A DNA stretch of 64,000 nucleotides from CBDBIG01 sp965205845 [NCBI: bacterium] (lineage in GTDB: Bacteria; SAR324), in the NCBI GenBank assembly GCA_965205845.1, contig CBDBIG010000002.1:248001-312000 (forward strand). Reading direction: 5' to 3'. The position numbers and the translations under genes are program-made. Under the pieces are notes generated by a model. It worked only from the letters and a program-made list of their open reading frames with translations, searched no databases and had not been told where the DNA came from. This document shows, piece after piece, positions 1 to 9,003 of the stretch; the first letter of the stretch is position 1, and the number at the start of each line of letters is the position of its first letter.

Positions 1-7
1 TAGGCCC

Positions 8-487
8 CTATGGTGTACTCAGAAAATACCGAAGGGGGTTTTTGCTCAAGGTAAGGGCGGTCAGCGCCAGCCCTAGCCATACCGAAGAACGCGGCAGGCG
101 AACCTGGGCAAACCGTGTGCGTGAAATGGGGTATGTCACCCACTCCTTAGAGGATCGAAAACGCATGTAACCAAGCCTGATGGGAAGGGCCACATAAATG
201 TCTGCATGCCCCCAAAAATGCAACCCCCCAGTGACCAAACGCCCCAAGGTGGGGGCAGAAAGGCTGCTCATTTTTCCACTTGCCTCGAGAGTGGCGATAT
301 CGCCAAGGTGCCCCAGCGCATCGATGCCTACATAGGATTGGGCAAAGGTGTGAGAGGTTTTGGCTTGCAGGTAGGGAAGGTCTTGGGCAAGGCCAAAAAA
401 AGGACGCAGCAACACGAGGACAAAAACCACACCAACCCACAGGCTTGCTGGGTAATCAGCACCCGCGCTTTTTAAAAAGAGGCGCAT
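8..487 (-). CDS. Exported protein of unknown function, possibly frameshifted
   Basis: An open frame of 159 codons with a hydrophobic N-terminal segment (about residues 14-35, ending in GLAQ) that looks like a signal peptide. The middle contains a GGLHFWGHADIYVALPI stretch. This resembles, from memory, a family of uncharacterised outer-membrane beta-barrel proteins, but that is not a firm assignment. After about residue 105 the sequence loses this character. Another frame stays open to the left edge of the window, so a frameshift near positions 100-160 is possible, and the true gene would then continue outside the window. No partner gene is visible; glnA lies 75 bases upstream on the same strand. 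Confidence 0.45.
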   Translation of the reverse strand: MRLFLKSAGADYPASLWVGVVFVLVLLRPFFGLAQDLPYLQAKTSHTFAQSYVGIDALGHLGDIATLEASGKMSSLSAPTLGRLVTGGLHFWGHADIYVALPIRLGYMRFRSSKEWVTYPISRTRFAQVRLPRSSVWLGLALTALTLSKNPLRYFLSTP

Positions 488-561
488 TCAACCCCTCCCC
501 CCTTGAGGCCTTGCGCGCAAGAGGGTGGTAAAGGTTGCGCCGTGAGCAGTGTTTTTGCTGC

Positions 562-1968
562 CTAGACATCAAAATACAAGGCAAACTCGTGGGGGGAAGG
601 TCGACTGTCAATCTCGTTAATTTCGGCTTCGATTTTATAGTCGCACCAGTATTCTAGTACATCAGATGTAAACACATCACCTTTAAGCAAAAATTGATTG
701 TCTGCTTTGAGCTCATCAATAGCCTCACGCAAGGTGGAAGGCATCTTGGCAACCTTGGCCAGTTCTTCAGGTGCCAGTCCATAAATATCTTTTTCTAATG
801 GTTCGCCCGGGTGGATTTTGTTTTGAATCCCATCGAGGCCTGCCATGAGCATGGCTGAAAAAGCAAGGTAGGGATTGCTGGTTGAATCGGGGACGCGAAA
901 TTCGATGCGCCGTGCTTGAGGGGTTTCAACCACGGGAATACGCACGGCCGCAGAGCGATTGCGGTTTGAGTATGCCAGGTTAATAGGGGCCTCAAACCCA
1001 GGCATTAAGCGGCGGTAGGAGTTGGTAGAGGGGTTGGTAAAGGCCGCCAAAGCACGGGCGTGCTCTAAAATTCCACCAATATAAAACAGGGCATTTTCAC
1101 TCAACCCTGCATACTGGTCGCCTGCAAACAAGGGTTTTCCGCCTTTCCACAAGCTTTGGTGCGTATGCATCCCGTTGCCGTTGTCACCAAATATAGGCTT
1201 GGGCATAAAGGTGGCGGTTTTGCCATGTTGTTTGGCGATATTTTTAACAATATACTTGTACCAACAAAGGTTATCGGCGGTGTTTAACAAGGTGTCGAAT
1301 TTAAAGTTAATTTCATGCTGGGCAGGGGCAACCTCATGGTGCGAACGCTCGACGCTGATTCCCATCTTTTCGAGGGTCACCACCATTTCGTTGCGCAGGT
1401 CTTGCATGTGGTCCACAGGCTTTACAGGAAAATAACCCCCTCCTTGGCGCACGCGATAGCCCATATTTCCGCCCTCTTCTCCCGTTCCCCAGGGGGCTTC
1501 TGCCGAGTCTAAATGGTAGTAACCCGCTCCTGCATGGGTGTCGTACGCCACGCTGTCAAAAATGAAAAACTCCGACTCAGGGCCAAAATAGGCCGTATCG
1601 GCAATGCCCGTCGATTGCAGGTATGTTATGGCTTTTTTGCCAAGGTTGCGTGGGTCGCGTGAGTAGCGCTCACCCGTGACGGGGTCTTTAATATCGCAAA
1701 TAAGCGATAAGGTGGGACGCTCAAAAAAAGGATCCACTTTGGCAGTAGCAGGATCGGGCACCACGTACATGTCGCTTACATCAATGGTTTGCCACGCACG
1801 AATGCTTGAACCATCGAAGGCAAGGCCATCTTCAAAGCAAGCTTCGTCTAGGTTATGCGAGGTGATTTGAAAGTGATTCCAGGTTCCCACAAAATCGATA
1901 AATTTCAAATCAACAAACTCAATGCGTTGATCTTTGACCATTTGGATAATATCGTTTACAGAAGCCAT
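562..1968 (-). CDS. glnA: Type I glutamine synthetase
   Basis: Condenses ammonia and glutamate to glutamine with ATP; the central cytoplasmic enzyme of nitrogen assimilation, active as a dodecamer. The 468-residue product has the normal GSI length. It carries the N-terminal FDGSSIRAW motif, the glutamate-flap and metal-site region ([16 protein letters not shown]), and a DIYGLAPEE segment whose Tyr at about 396 is the adenylylation site of the GSI-beta class. The frame stays open another 84 codons upstream, but that part is low-complexity translation of intergenic DNA. The ATG at 1968 is preceded by AAGGA at moderate distance and matches family starts. glnB lies upstream on the same strand, the usual alphaproteobacterial order, although here 528 bases of repeat-rich DNA separate the two. 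Confidence 0.97.
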   Translation of the reverse strand: MASVNDIIQMVKDQRIEFVDLKFIDFVGTWNHFQITSHNLDEACFEDGLAFDGSSIRAWQTIDVSDMYVVPDPATAKVDPFFERPTLSLICDIKDPVTGERYSRDPRNLGKKAITYLQSTGIADTAYFGPESEFFIFDSVAYDTHAGAGYYHLDSAEAPWGTGEEGGNMGYRVRQGGGYFPVKPVDHMQDLRNEMVVTLEKMGISVERSHHEVAPAQHEINFKFDTLLNTADNLCWYKYIVKNIAKQHGKTATFMPKPIFGDNGNGMHTHQSLWKGGKPLFAGDQYAGLSENALFYIGGILEHARALAAFTNPSTNSYRRLMPGFEAPINLAYSNRNRSAAVRIPVVETPQARRIEFRVPDSTSNPYLAFSAMLMAGLDGIQNKIHPGEPLEKDIYGLAPEELAKVAKMPSTLREAIDELKADNQFLLKGDVFTSDVLEYWCDYKIEAEINEIDSRPSPHEFALYFDV

Positions 1969-2310
1969 GGGAGCGTTTTCCTTCATAAGGGTGTGAAAGG
2001 ATAGAAAAAATGAATTGACAAAACGGATGCTCGAGGCGAGGCCACAATGGGTAGCCTGGCCAAACAAACCTGCGGCGGGGGGGATAAAAATGGCACCCAA
2101 AGCACACATGACGCCCGCACCGAGTAAGGCACCCACGCAAAGTACACACCAATCCGAGGTCTTTTTTTTCCTAACTGCAGCGGGAAGCATAAAAAATGGC
2201 ACCAAAGCACACACAGCCAAGCCAAGGCTCGGAAGGGACCACGCCGCTACTTTTTAAGCGATGCTTCACACGAAGTGGTATCCATTTTTGAAAAATCGAT
2301 GCCCTTAAAA
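1969..2310. other. glnB-glnA intergenic spacer with a decayed direct repeat
   Basis: No credible gene is seen. A block of about 42 bases at 2069-2110 recurs in degenerate form at 2174-2216; both copies contain AAAATGGCACC followed by AAAGCACACA. The frame of glnA happens to stay open through this stretch, which produces a spurious N-terminal extension. A glnA-specific promoter could lie here, but I cannot point to a convincing -35/-10 pair. Confidence 0.5.
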
Positions 2311-3397
<1,087 letters not shown>

Positions 3398-4294
3398 TTA
3401 CCCACGGTGAAGCGACAGGGCCTCACGTACGCGCCTAACGCGTTCGACTTCGTGGGTACGAACGATGTGGGTGCACCCTAGCATGGCCAGTACTGCGAAA
3501 AAAGGTTCGGCCTGTTGGCGGTTTTCTCCAAAGACCTCGGGAGCATGGGGCAGAATATTGAGTACAGGCCAGCCTAGGCGATGCAGTTTAGCTGTGCGCA
3601 AAAAAGTCTCTAATTGATGATGCACACGCAACTCGCCATCTTGCAGATTTTGGTAATAAAACCCCAACCCTGGGTCGAGCACGTTGCGCGTTAAGCCCGC
3701 TTTTTGGGCTTTGTCGAGCCTTGTCTCAAAAAAATCGGCCATGGCTTTGCTCATGTCGGCATAAAACGAGAATGTTTTCACATCGCGCACCGTGTTGTCC
3801 GTTTGGATATAGCAGTGAACCACGCCAATGTGAAAGCGTGCTGCCAGCTTGAACACCGCTTCTTCTTCTTGATTGCCTGTAAGGTTAAACATGACACAGC
3901 CTACCTTGGCACATGCCTCGAGCACCTCTGGGTGGTAGCTTTCTACCGAAACCAACACGCCTTTGGCTGCCAATGCTTGTACCACAGGGGTGAGCATGGC
4001 AATTTGTTGTTTACAGTTTACCCGTCGCGCATTAGGCAAGGTCGACTCGGCACCAATGTCTACAAAGTCGGCCCCTTGTTGTTGCAACAGCTGCCCGCGC
4101 AAAATGGCTTGGGTAGGGGTGTGGCAAATGCTTTCTTGGTAGAAGGAATCGGTCGAAAGGTTGATCACACCCATTAAGCTCGGGCGTTGATTAAAGTTAA
4201 AATGTTGGTTGCCAAAGCTTAAACCGCGGACTTGTTGGCTAAACAGGTCGGGGTCATTTTGAAGCAATTTGGCCACAGTCCGGTAGTGCAGCAT
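3398..4294 (-). CDS. folP: Dihydropteroate synthase-like protein
   Basis: Predicted to join 6-hydroxymethyl-dihydropterin pyrophosphate with p-aminobenzoate in folate synthesis (cytoplasmic TIM barrel). The pterin-binding signature is present in order: MGVINLSTDSFY at residues 41-52 (family consensus MGILNVTPDSF), DIGAEST at 79-85, and DPGLGF near residue 210. The length (298 residues) suits DHPS. It is divergent: the usual Thr-Pro in the first motif is Ser-Thr, and the C-terminal SxRH-type region is replaced by IVRTHEVERVR, which keeps the Arg/His pattern. The usual neighbours glmM and ftsH are absent. It could be a paralogue with a shifted substrate. Confidence 0.8.
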   Translation of the reverse strand: MLHYRTVAKLLQNDPDLFSQQVRGLSFGNQHFNFNQRPSLMGVINLSTDSFYQESICHTPTQAILRGQLLQQQGADFVDIGAESTLPNARRVNCKQQIAMLTPVVQALAAKGVLVSVESYHPEVLEACAKVGCVMFNLTGNQEEEAVFKLAARFHIGVVHCYIQTDNTVRDVKTFSFYADMSKAMADFFETRLDKAQKAGLTRNVLDPGLGFYYQNLQDGELRVHHQLETFLRTAKLHRLGWPVLNILPHAPEVFGENRQQAEPFFAVLAMLGCTHIVRTHEVERVRRVREALSLHRG

Positions 4295-4561
4295 GGGTCT
4301 TTAATCATCCCTTATGGTCAATGTGCCCGTCCCCATGCTTTGCCACCACATTGAAATAACGGGATATAGCGAGATTTCTGACACAGCTGCGTCCCAAAAA
4401 GGGTGGTCGCACGTGTCCCGCCCAAAAAAGGGTAGAATACGGGTTTACGCGTTTTTCGTTCACATTGTGCTGAAACACATGGTTGTGCACTGGCGAAAGT
4501 TATGGTTTTTAGTGGGTAATAGCGGTTTGCGGGTAGCGATTGCAAGCAAAGAGGATAACCG

Positions 4562-5153
4562 ATGGCTGGCTTCCATGAAGACAAGTTGCTAAGGGCACGG
4601 GCATTCGCAAAAAAAAAGGTGGCGTAAAACACGGATGAAACAAAGGCAACACGGCGGCAGAGCAAACCTTTTGCGCGATTTTGGCGTGCCTTTTTAGACG
4701 GTGTTGCTCGACAACGGGCGCGCCTTCGCCAGTAAAGCCCTCTGCAGGCCGCGCGTACCCTCAGTGCCAAAGAAGCGGCGGCGGGTCTGCCTCAAGGCCA
4801 GCCCCCACAAGAAACACCCCAAGCCAAGGTTATCCGGGGGGTTGTTTAAGCAACACCAGCAAGAAGAAACGATTCAGCGACGTGCAAAAAGCCCGCTTTA
4901 ATCAAGGGCTTGCAAACAGCACGGAAGCACTGGCAGCACAGCGCGAAGCACGGCACAAACCCCCACAACCCCGCATCTCAAGCGGTACGGCGCCCCAGCC
5001 AAGCTTCCAACCCCTAACGAAGCCTTTAAGCAAGCCCACGCGGCCCTTAAAAAGGAGGCAAGCGATTGCTGGCAAGATCAATACGCAAAAAATACCCCAT
5101 TTAAAAATAAACGGCGAAACGGACGGTGGCAAAGCATGGGAACAAAAGTGTAA
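4562..5153 (+). pseudogene. Decayed gene for a small basic protein, several frameshifts
   Basis: An AGAGGA ribosome site stands seven bases before an ATG at 4562 that starts MAGFHEDKLLRARAFAKKK. The frame breaks at a run of nine A. Protein-like, very basic segments then continue in other frames: RWRKTRMKQRQHGG, then LDGVARQRARLRQ, then SPLQAARTLSAKEAAAGL, and finally NEAFKQAHAALKKEASD to a stop at about 5153. Hopping frames at homopolymers gives one continuous Lys/Arg/Gln/Ala-rich protein of about 190 residues. I do not recognise the family. Either a true pseudogene or indel errors in the assembly would explain this; neighbouring genes are intact, which favours decay. Confidence 0.5.
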
Positions 5154-5196
5154 AACCATGGGAACGGGCATAGTCAAAAATGCCCAGTAAATCCCA

Positions 5197-6048
5197 CTAT
5201 TTCCTTGTAGTGGGAAAGTGCAGGCTCCGCTGCGCTTGTGCTGTGGCAAGGCGCTGTTCTGCCAAACGGCAATAGTGGGCATCTTTCTCCATTCCAATCC
5301 AAGCACGCCCATGCTGCTGGGCTGCGATGGCAGTAGCTCCCGAACCCAAAAAAGGGTCCAAGACCACATCATCTGTGTCGGTGGCGCAAAGCACCAGTTT
5401 GTTTAAAAGCCCGAGGGGTTTTTGGCTTGGGTGCCCACATTTTTCTTTGGAGTTCCCTTTTAAACTGGGGCAAGAGAGGATGTTGGTCGAAAATTTGCCT
5501 TTTTGCAAATGTGCTCGGCGTGCACTGCAGTTTTTGTAGCGCTTGTCCTTCAAATACACCTCAATGGTTCGGGCATCGTAGGGAATGCGCACGGCATCTT
5601 TGTTAAATTTTACCTGCGCACTTCTGCGGAGCACCAAAATCATTTCGTATGCAGGGGTAAAACTGTCTCGGCGTTGGTTGTAGCCCACCACGCGATCCCA
5701 AACGAGCAGGTCGTGAAACGCATGGTGCTGGCACAAGCGCGACATGAGATGAATAAAACCGTGTTCACGCTTGCCTACCTGCCCAAAAATAAAGCACAGC
5801 CCATCGGGCTTTAGGACGCGCAACCCCTCTTTGGCCCATGCTTCGCACCAGCATAAGTAATCTTCCAGGGTTTCCCATTGGCAATCCCATTGTTGCTCGG
5901 TAAGTACATTGTAGTAGGGTGGGTCGGCAATCATGGCCTGCACACACTCGTCGGGCAAGGCACGTAACAGTGGCAATGCATCCCCACACTGCACTTGATT
6001 TAAGGGAAGTGGGCTTGGTTGTTCCCTTTGTTTTTGGCTTGCTTCCAT
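5197..6048 (-). CDS. Solitary DNA adenine or cytosine-N4 methyltransferase (beta-type order)
   Basis: SAM-dependent methylation of an exocyclic amino group in DNA. Catalytic motif IV is DPPYYNV at residues 42-48; the DPPY form favours N6-adenine. The SAM-binding FxGxG motif (DPFLGSGAT, 231-239) lies C-terminal to it, the beta-class order shared with CcrM. CGHPSQKP just before it is the usual motif X region. The target-recognition part lies between. At 283 residues it is shorter than CcrM and lacks the C-terminal RAMA domain. No restriction endonuclease gene is adjacent, so it may act in regulation or be a remnant of a modification system. The recognition sequence cannot be told from sequence. 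Confidence 0.88.
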   Translation of the reverse strand: MEASQKQREQPSPLPLNQVQCGDALPLLRALPDECVQAMIADPPYYNVLTEQQWDCQWETLEDYLCWCEAWAKEGLRVLKPDGLCFIFGQVGKREHGFIHLMSRLCQHHAFHDLLVWDRVVGYNQRRDSFTPAYEMILVLRRSAQVKFNKDAVRIPYDARTIEVYLKDKRYKNCSARRAHLQKGKFSTNILSCPSLKGNSKEKCGHPSQKPLGLLNKLVLCATDTDDVVLDPFLGSGATAIAAQQHGRAWIGMEKDAHYCRLAEQRLATAQAQRSLHFPTTRK

Positions 6049-6179
6049 GGGATTCTTTTTTCGAAAGCGTGTGCTCTATCTTTAGCGTGCTTTACCTTTT
6101 ATGGCAGACCACCCCAAGCCTCATCCAAAAAACCTTTTGGCAGACTATAATCAAGGCGCAAAGGGATTGGGGCAGGGTT

Positions 6180-6609
6180 TTATTTGCAGTTTTTGACGCA
6201 TTCACGATACAAACTCCAGCCCTTTTTACGGTAGCAAGCCTTCCGTTCCTCATTCAACGCATCCGCGCCCGCACGCGACTTTTTTCCCTTCCAAAATGAC
6301 GCCGACGAACTCGGCCGAGATGTAGTTGTACAATGCACCAAACCACCGCCTGCGTTATGGCAAACCGTTCTGTAAGTGGGAGGGGGGCCGAGGGCTGTTC
6401 CGCACAAACCTGCCAATGGCTTGGCTGTGCTGCCTTGGCTGCCCGCGAAGGGCATGCTGTTCTAGTCCCCGCGAAGGAAGTGAGGTATTTTTCAATGGGC
6501 TCAACCGTCCATTGATAGACTTTGCCCTTTTGAGAGACTTTGTTCTTTGTGCAGGCACCTAAAGCTTCGCACACAATAGGATGAAAAAAACGAGGAGATG
6601 CTTCGCCAT
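6180..6609 (-). pseudogene. Possible decayed lipoprotein gene downstream of nuoD
   Basis: An ATG directly follows the nuoD stop codon and begins a short hydrophobic peptide (MAKHLLVFFILLC). In the next frame the sequence continues as ALGACTKNKVSQKGKVY, so a single-base shift would yield a classic lipobox (LGAC). Later segments in other frames, such as LNEERKACYRKKGWSLYREC ending near 6180, also look protein-like. No single frame joins them and no family is recognised. The alternative is chance open frames. Confidence 0.3.
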
Positions 6610-7836
6610 TTAGCGCTCGAGTTCGCCTCCAATCATGTTGACGGATCCGAAAATGGGTACGATATCACCCACGTAGTGCCCAATGGTCATCTCGGGCATC
6701 GCCTGTACAAAATTAAGGCACGGTGGACGCACACGGCATTTTACGGGGTAGCCGCTCCCGTCGGAGACAAGGTAAAATCCCACCTCCCCGTTGCCCCCTT
6801 CCACGGGAAAATACGCTTCGCCTGCGGGAGGTTTTGGGCCGTCCATAATAATTTTAAAGTGGTCAATCAACCCTTCAATGCTATTGAACACATCGTATTT
6901 CTCGGGCACCCACACGCGGCGATCACGGCAGTGATAATCCCCTGGGGGTAGGGCATCTAAGCATTGACGAATGATGGAAATGCTCTCGCGAATTTCGGCT
7001 TGACGTACCAAAAAACGATCAAGGCAATCGCCTACTTCTCCAACGGCAATGTCAAAATCAAGCTCATCGTACACCAAATAGGGGTGTGCACGGCGCAGGT
7101 CGTAGGGCACACCCGCGGCACGCAGCATGGGACCACTAAAAGCGTATTCAATGCAGCGCTCACGCGGCAATGCGCCAATATTGCGCATCCGGTCGGTAAA
7201 AATTTTGTTCCTCAGCACCAAACCTTCGCCTTCTTTAAGCACATCTTCTACTTTGCTCAGGCGGTCTTTAAGCATGGTGCCAAAACCATGGGGCAGGTCG
7301 TTGGCATTGCCGCCAATGCGCGTCCAATTGGTGGTGAGTCGTGCCCCTGTGACTTCCTCAACCACTTCCCACAGGTATTCGCGCGCTTTGACGTACCACA
7401 AAAACATGGTCATGGCACCAATTTCCATGGCTGTGGCTCCGTTACAGGTAAGGTGGTCGGTAATCCGTGATACCTCGCACATGATGGTACGGGCAAATTG
7501 GGCGCGGCGCGGCGCCTCCACCCCAAAAAGCTTCTCGCAAGCCAAAGAATAACCCACATTGTTGATCAGGGGCGAGACGTAGTTGAGGCGGTCGGTGTAG
7601 GGGAAAATTTGCAGATAGTTTTTGCTCTCTGCTTCTTTTTCAAAACCGCGATGCAAATAACCAATCTCGCCCTCCATGGATACCACAACCTCACCGTCTA
7701 ACTCGCATTGAAAACGGGTAATGCCGTGCATGGCAGGATGGGAGGGCCCAATTTCAATCACCATGGGCTCAGCACCAAAGTCGGGATTGGCGGGGTGACG
7801 CACGGTGTTATTGGAGGAAAAAGCAGAATTTATCAT
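6610..7836 (-). CDS. nuoD: NADH-quinone oxidoreductase subunit D
   Basis: 49-kDa-type subunit of respiratory complex I, in the peripheral arm near the quinone site. From the ATG at 7836 the product is 408 residues, close to the usual 390-405. It contains the N-terminal IGPSHPAMHG motif with the quinone-site His, GFEKEAE, the internal RGEARRAQFAR-like region, and a C-terminal GGELER ending. The frame is open 86 codons further upstream only because the leader holds in-frame 24-bp repeats; that part should not be annotated as protein. No other nuo gene is next to it, whereas alphaproteobacteria normally have one nuoA-N cluster. No clear ribosome site is seen before 7836. Confidence 0.96.
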   Translation of the reverse strand: MINSAFSSNNTVRHPANPDFGAEPMVIEIGPSHPAMHGITRFQCELDGEVVVSMEGEIGYLHRGFEKEAESKNYLQIFPYTDRLNYVSPLINNVGYSLACEKLFGVEAPRRAQFARTIMCEVSRITDHLTCNGATAMEIGAMTMFLWYVKAREYLWEVVEEVTGARLTTNWTRIGGNANDLPHGFGTMLKDRLSKVEDVLKEGEGLVLRNKIFTDRMRNIGALPRERCIEYAFSGPMLRAAGVPYDLRRAHPYLVYDELDFDIAVGEVGDCLDRFLVRQAEIRESISIIRQCLDALPPGDYHCRDRRVWVPEKYDVFNSIEGLIDHFKIIMDGPKPPAGEAYFPVEGGNGEVGFYLVSDGSGYPVKCRVRPPCLNFVQAMPEMTIGHYVGDIVPIFGSVNMIGGELER

Positions 7837-7870
7837 GGCGATTTGAATGGTTTTGCATTTGCACAAGAAG

Positions 7871-8036
7871 CTCGTGGTGAGCCAATAAACACGGCTCGTG
7901 GTGAGCCAATAAACACGGCTCGTGGTGAGCCAATAAACACGGCTCGTGGTGAGCCAATAAACACGGCTCGTGGTGAGCCAATAAACACGGCTCGTGGTGA
8001 GCCAATAAACACGGCTCGTGGTGAGCCAATAAACAC
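7871..8036. repeat. Seven perfect copies of a 24-bp hairpin repeat in the nuoD leader
   Basis: Copies begin with CTCGTGGTGAGCC at 7871, 7895, 7919, 7943, 7967, 7991 and 8015. All copies are identical. Each unit together with the preceding GG forms GGCTC-GTGGT-GAGCC, a 5-bp stem with a 5-base loop. The array ends 34 bases before the nuoD start codon. As 24 is divisible by three, all frames through it stay open. Confidence 0.97.
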
Positions 8037-8181
8037 GTTTATGCGAGATATGCCGCGTGTGCCATAATGGCAACACCGTGGGGCATTCTAGCACGGCCAG
8101 ACATGGCTTGCCTACACCAAAACACCACAGAATTATTCATCATTAAGGTGTAATTACAGCGGGCAGCGTAAGACTATTCAT

Positions 8182-8213
8182 AAGCATGGTTATGTGTAAA
8201 CGTTCACATGCTT
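8182..8213. promoter_or_regulatory. Inverted repeat resembling a LacI-family operator
   Basis: AAGCATG and CATGCTT flank an inner ATGTG-TAAACGTT-CACAT palindrome. The core TGTAAACGTTCACA is close to the TGTAAACGTTTACA type bound by LacI/GalR-family repressors. A second CGTTCACATG half-site follows at 8223. It could act on the nuoD transcript, but no regulator gene is in the window. Confidence 0.35.
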
Positions 8214-8422
8214 TTACACTTTCGTTCACATGGCGTGCGCCGGGGTGCTTCGGCGTTAATCTTAAGTGGCATGTTTTTTGCGGATTGATGTTGATGTTGT
8301 CATCAACCGCTTGCCTCCTTTCGCGAGGCTGCTTGGTTGGCAGGAATGTTGAGATTGGCCGTGAAGTTGAAATTGGCTGTAAATCGGCAATCGTTTTTTT
8401 TTTTAACCAGACCAACGCTGCT

Positions 8423-8809
8423 CTAATTGAGTAATACAGGAGAGGCAAGGGTAAAAGCAGGGATACGTACTTGAAATGCAACCCCATCTGCATCTTGCAT
8501 GCTATAGTTGCCTTCCATGACGCCCATCGGCGATTCCAAAGCCGAACCACTCATATACTCAAAACTTTCCCCCGGGGAGAGCACAGGGGTTTCCCCCACC
8601 ACTCCCTCGCCCTTTACCTCAGAGACCTTGCCATTGCTATCTGTAATAACCCAATGGCGGCGCAATAGCTGTACGGTGCGTTGACCTAGGTTACGCAAAC
8701 GAATACGGTAGGCAAAACGGTGAATGCCATTTTGGATATCTGATTGCTCGGGGAGATGGAAGGCTTCTGCGCTTACCTCAATCTCTTCGGTGATGGCAGT
8801 TTCTGGCAT
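8423..8809 (-). CDS. apaG: ApaG domain protein
   Basis: Small single-domain beta-sandwich protein of 128 residues; the family is associated with metal/cation effects and with F-box-type domains in eukaryotes, and its bacterial role is not settled. The family signature is clear: YRIRLRNLG, LLRRHWVITDSNG, GEGVVGETPVLSPGESF (with the GxGxxG loop at 67-72) and a SGSALESPMGVMEG segment. It stands alone and divergent from the penicillin-acylase gene; the rsmA/apaH partners seen in gammaproteobacteria are absent. The length is normal and nothing is missing. Confidence 0.95.
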   Translation of the reverse strand: MPETAITEEIEVSAEAFHLPEQSDIQNGIHRFAYRIRLRNLGQRTVQLLRRHWVITDSNGKVSEVKGEGVVGETPVLSPGESFEYMSGSALESPMGVMEGNYSMQDADGVAFQVRIPAFTLASPVLLN

Positions 8810-9003
8810 GGTACATGGTGCAAAAAATAATCAATGCATGTAAAAGGTGTATTGCTGGTACGAAGAGCACAGGTTACTTCTAGCAAACCATAGGGTAAAA
8901 AGGCCAGTAAACAACCATACACACGAATTTATTTCAAAATGGTAACGCATCCAACCGAATTTTAACCCGATTTCTCTATCTCAAAGGAGGCCTTGTTGCG
9001 TTC

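Larger units (their letters stand above)
7837..8422. other. Repeat- and hairpin-rich leader between nuoD and apaG
   Basis: This stretch holds the 24-bp array (7871-8036), an inverted repeat at 8182-8213, a perfect 7-bp hairpin at 8289-8306 and an 11-T run ending at 8404. The direct repeat CGTTCACATG occurs at 8201-8210 and 8223-8232. On the minus strand AAAGGAGG stands just before TTGATG at the 8289-8306 hairpin, which could start a 13-codon peptide. No longer gene is credible. Confidence 0.5.

Noticed and set aside
1969-2220. N-terminal extension of glutamine synthetase by 84 residues
   Set aside because: The extension has no family similarity, crosses intergenic repeats, and a normal GSI start lies at 1968.
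5197-6048. Restriction-modification system
   Set aside because: No endonuclease gene or fragment is found beside the methyltransferase.
7837-8094. NuoD N-terminus with seven copies of an eight-residue repeat
   Set aside because: It arises from 24-bp DNA repeats in the leader; NuoD proteins start near the ATG at 7836.
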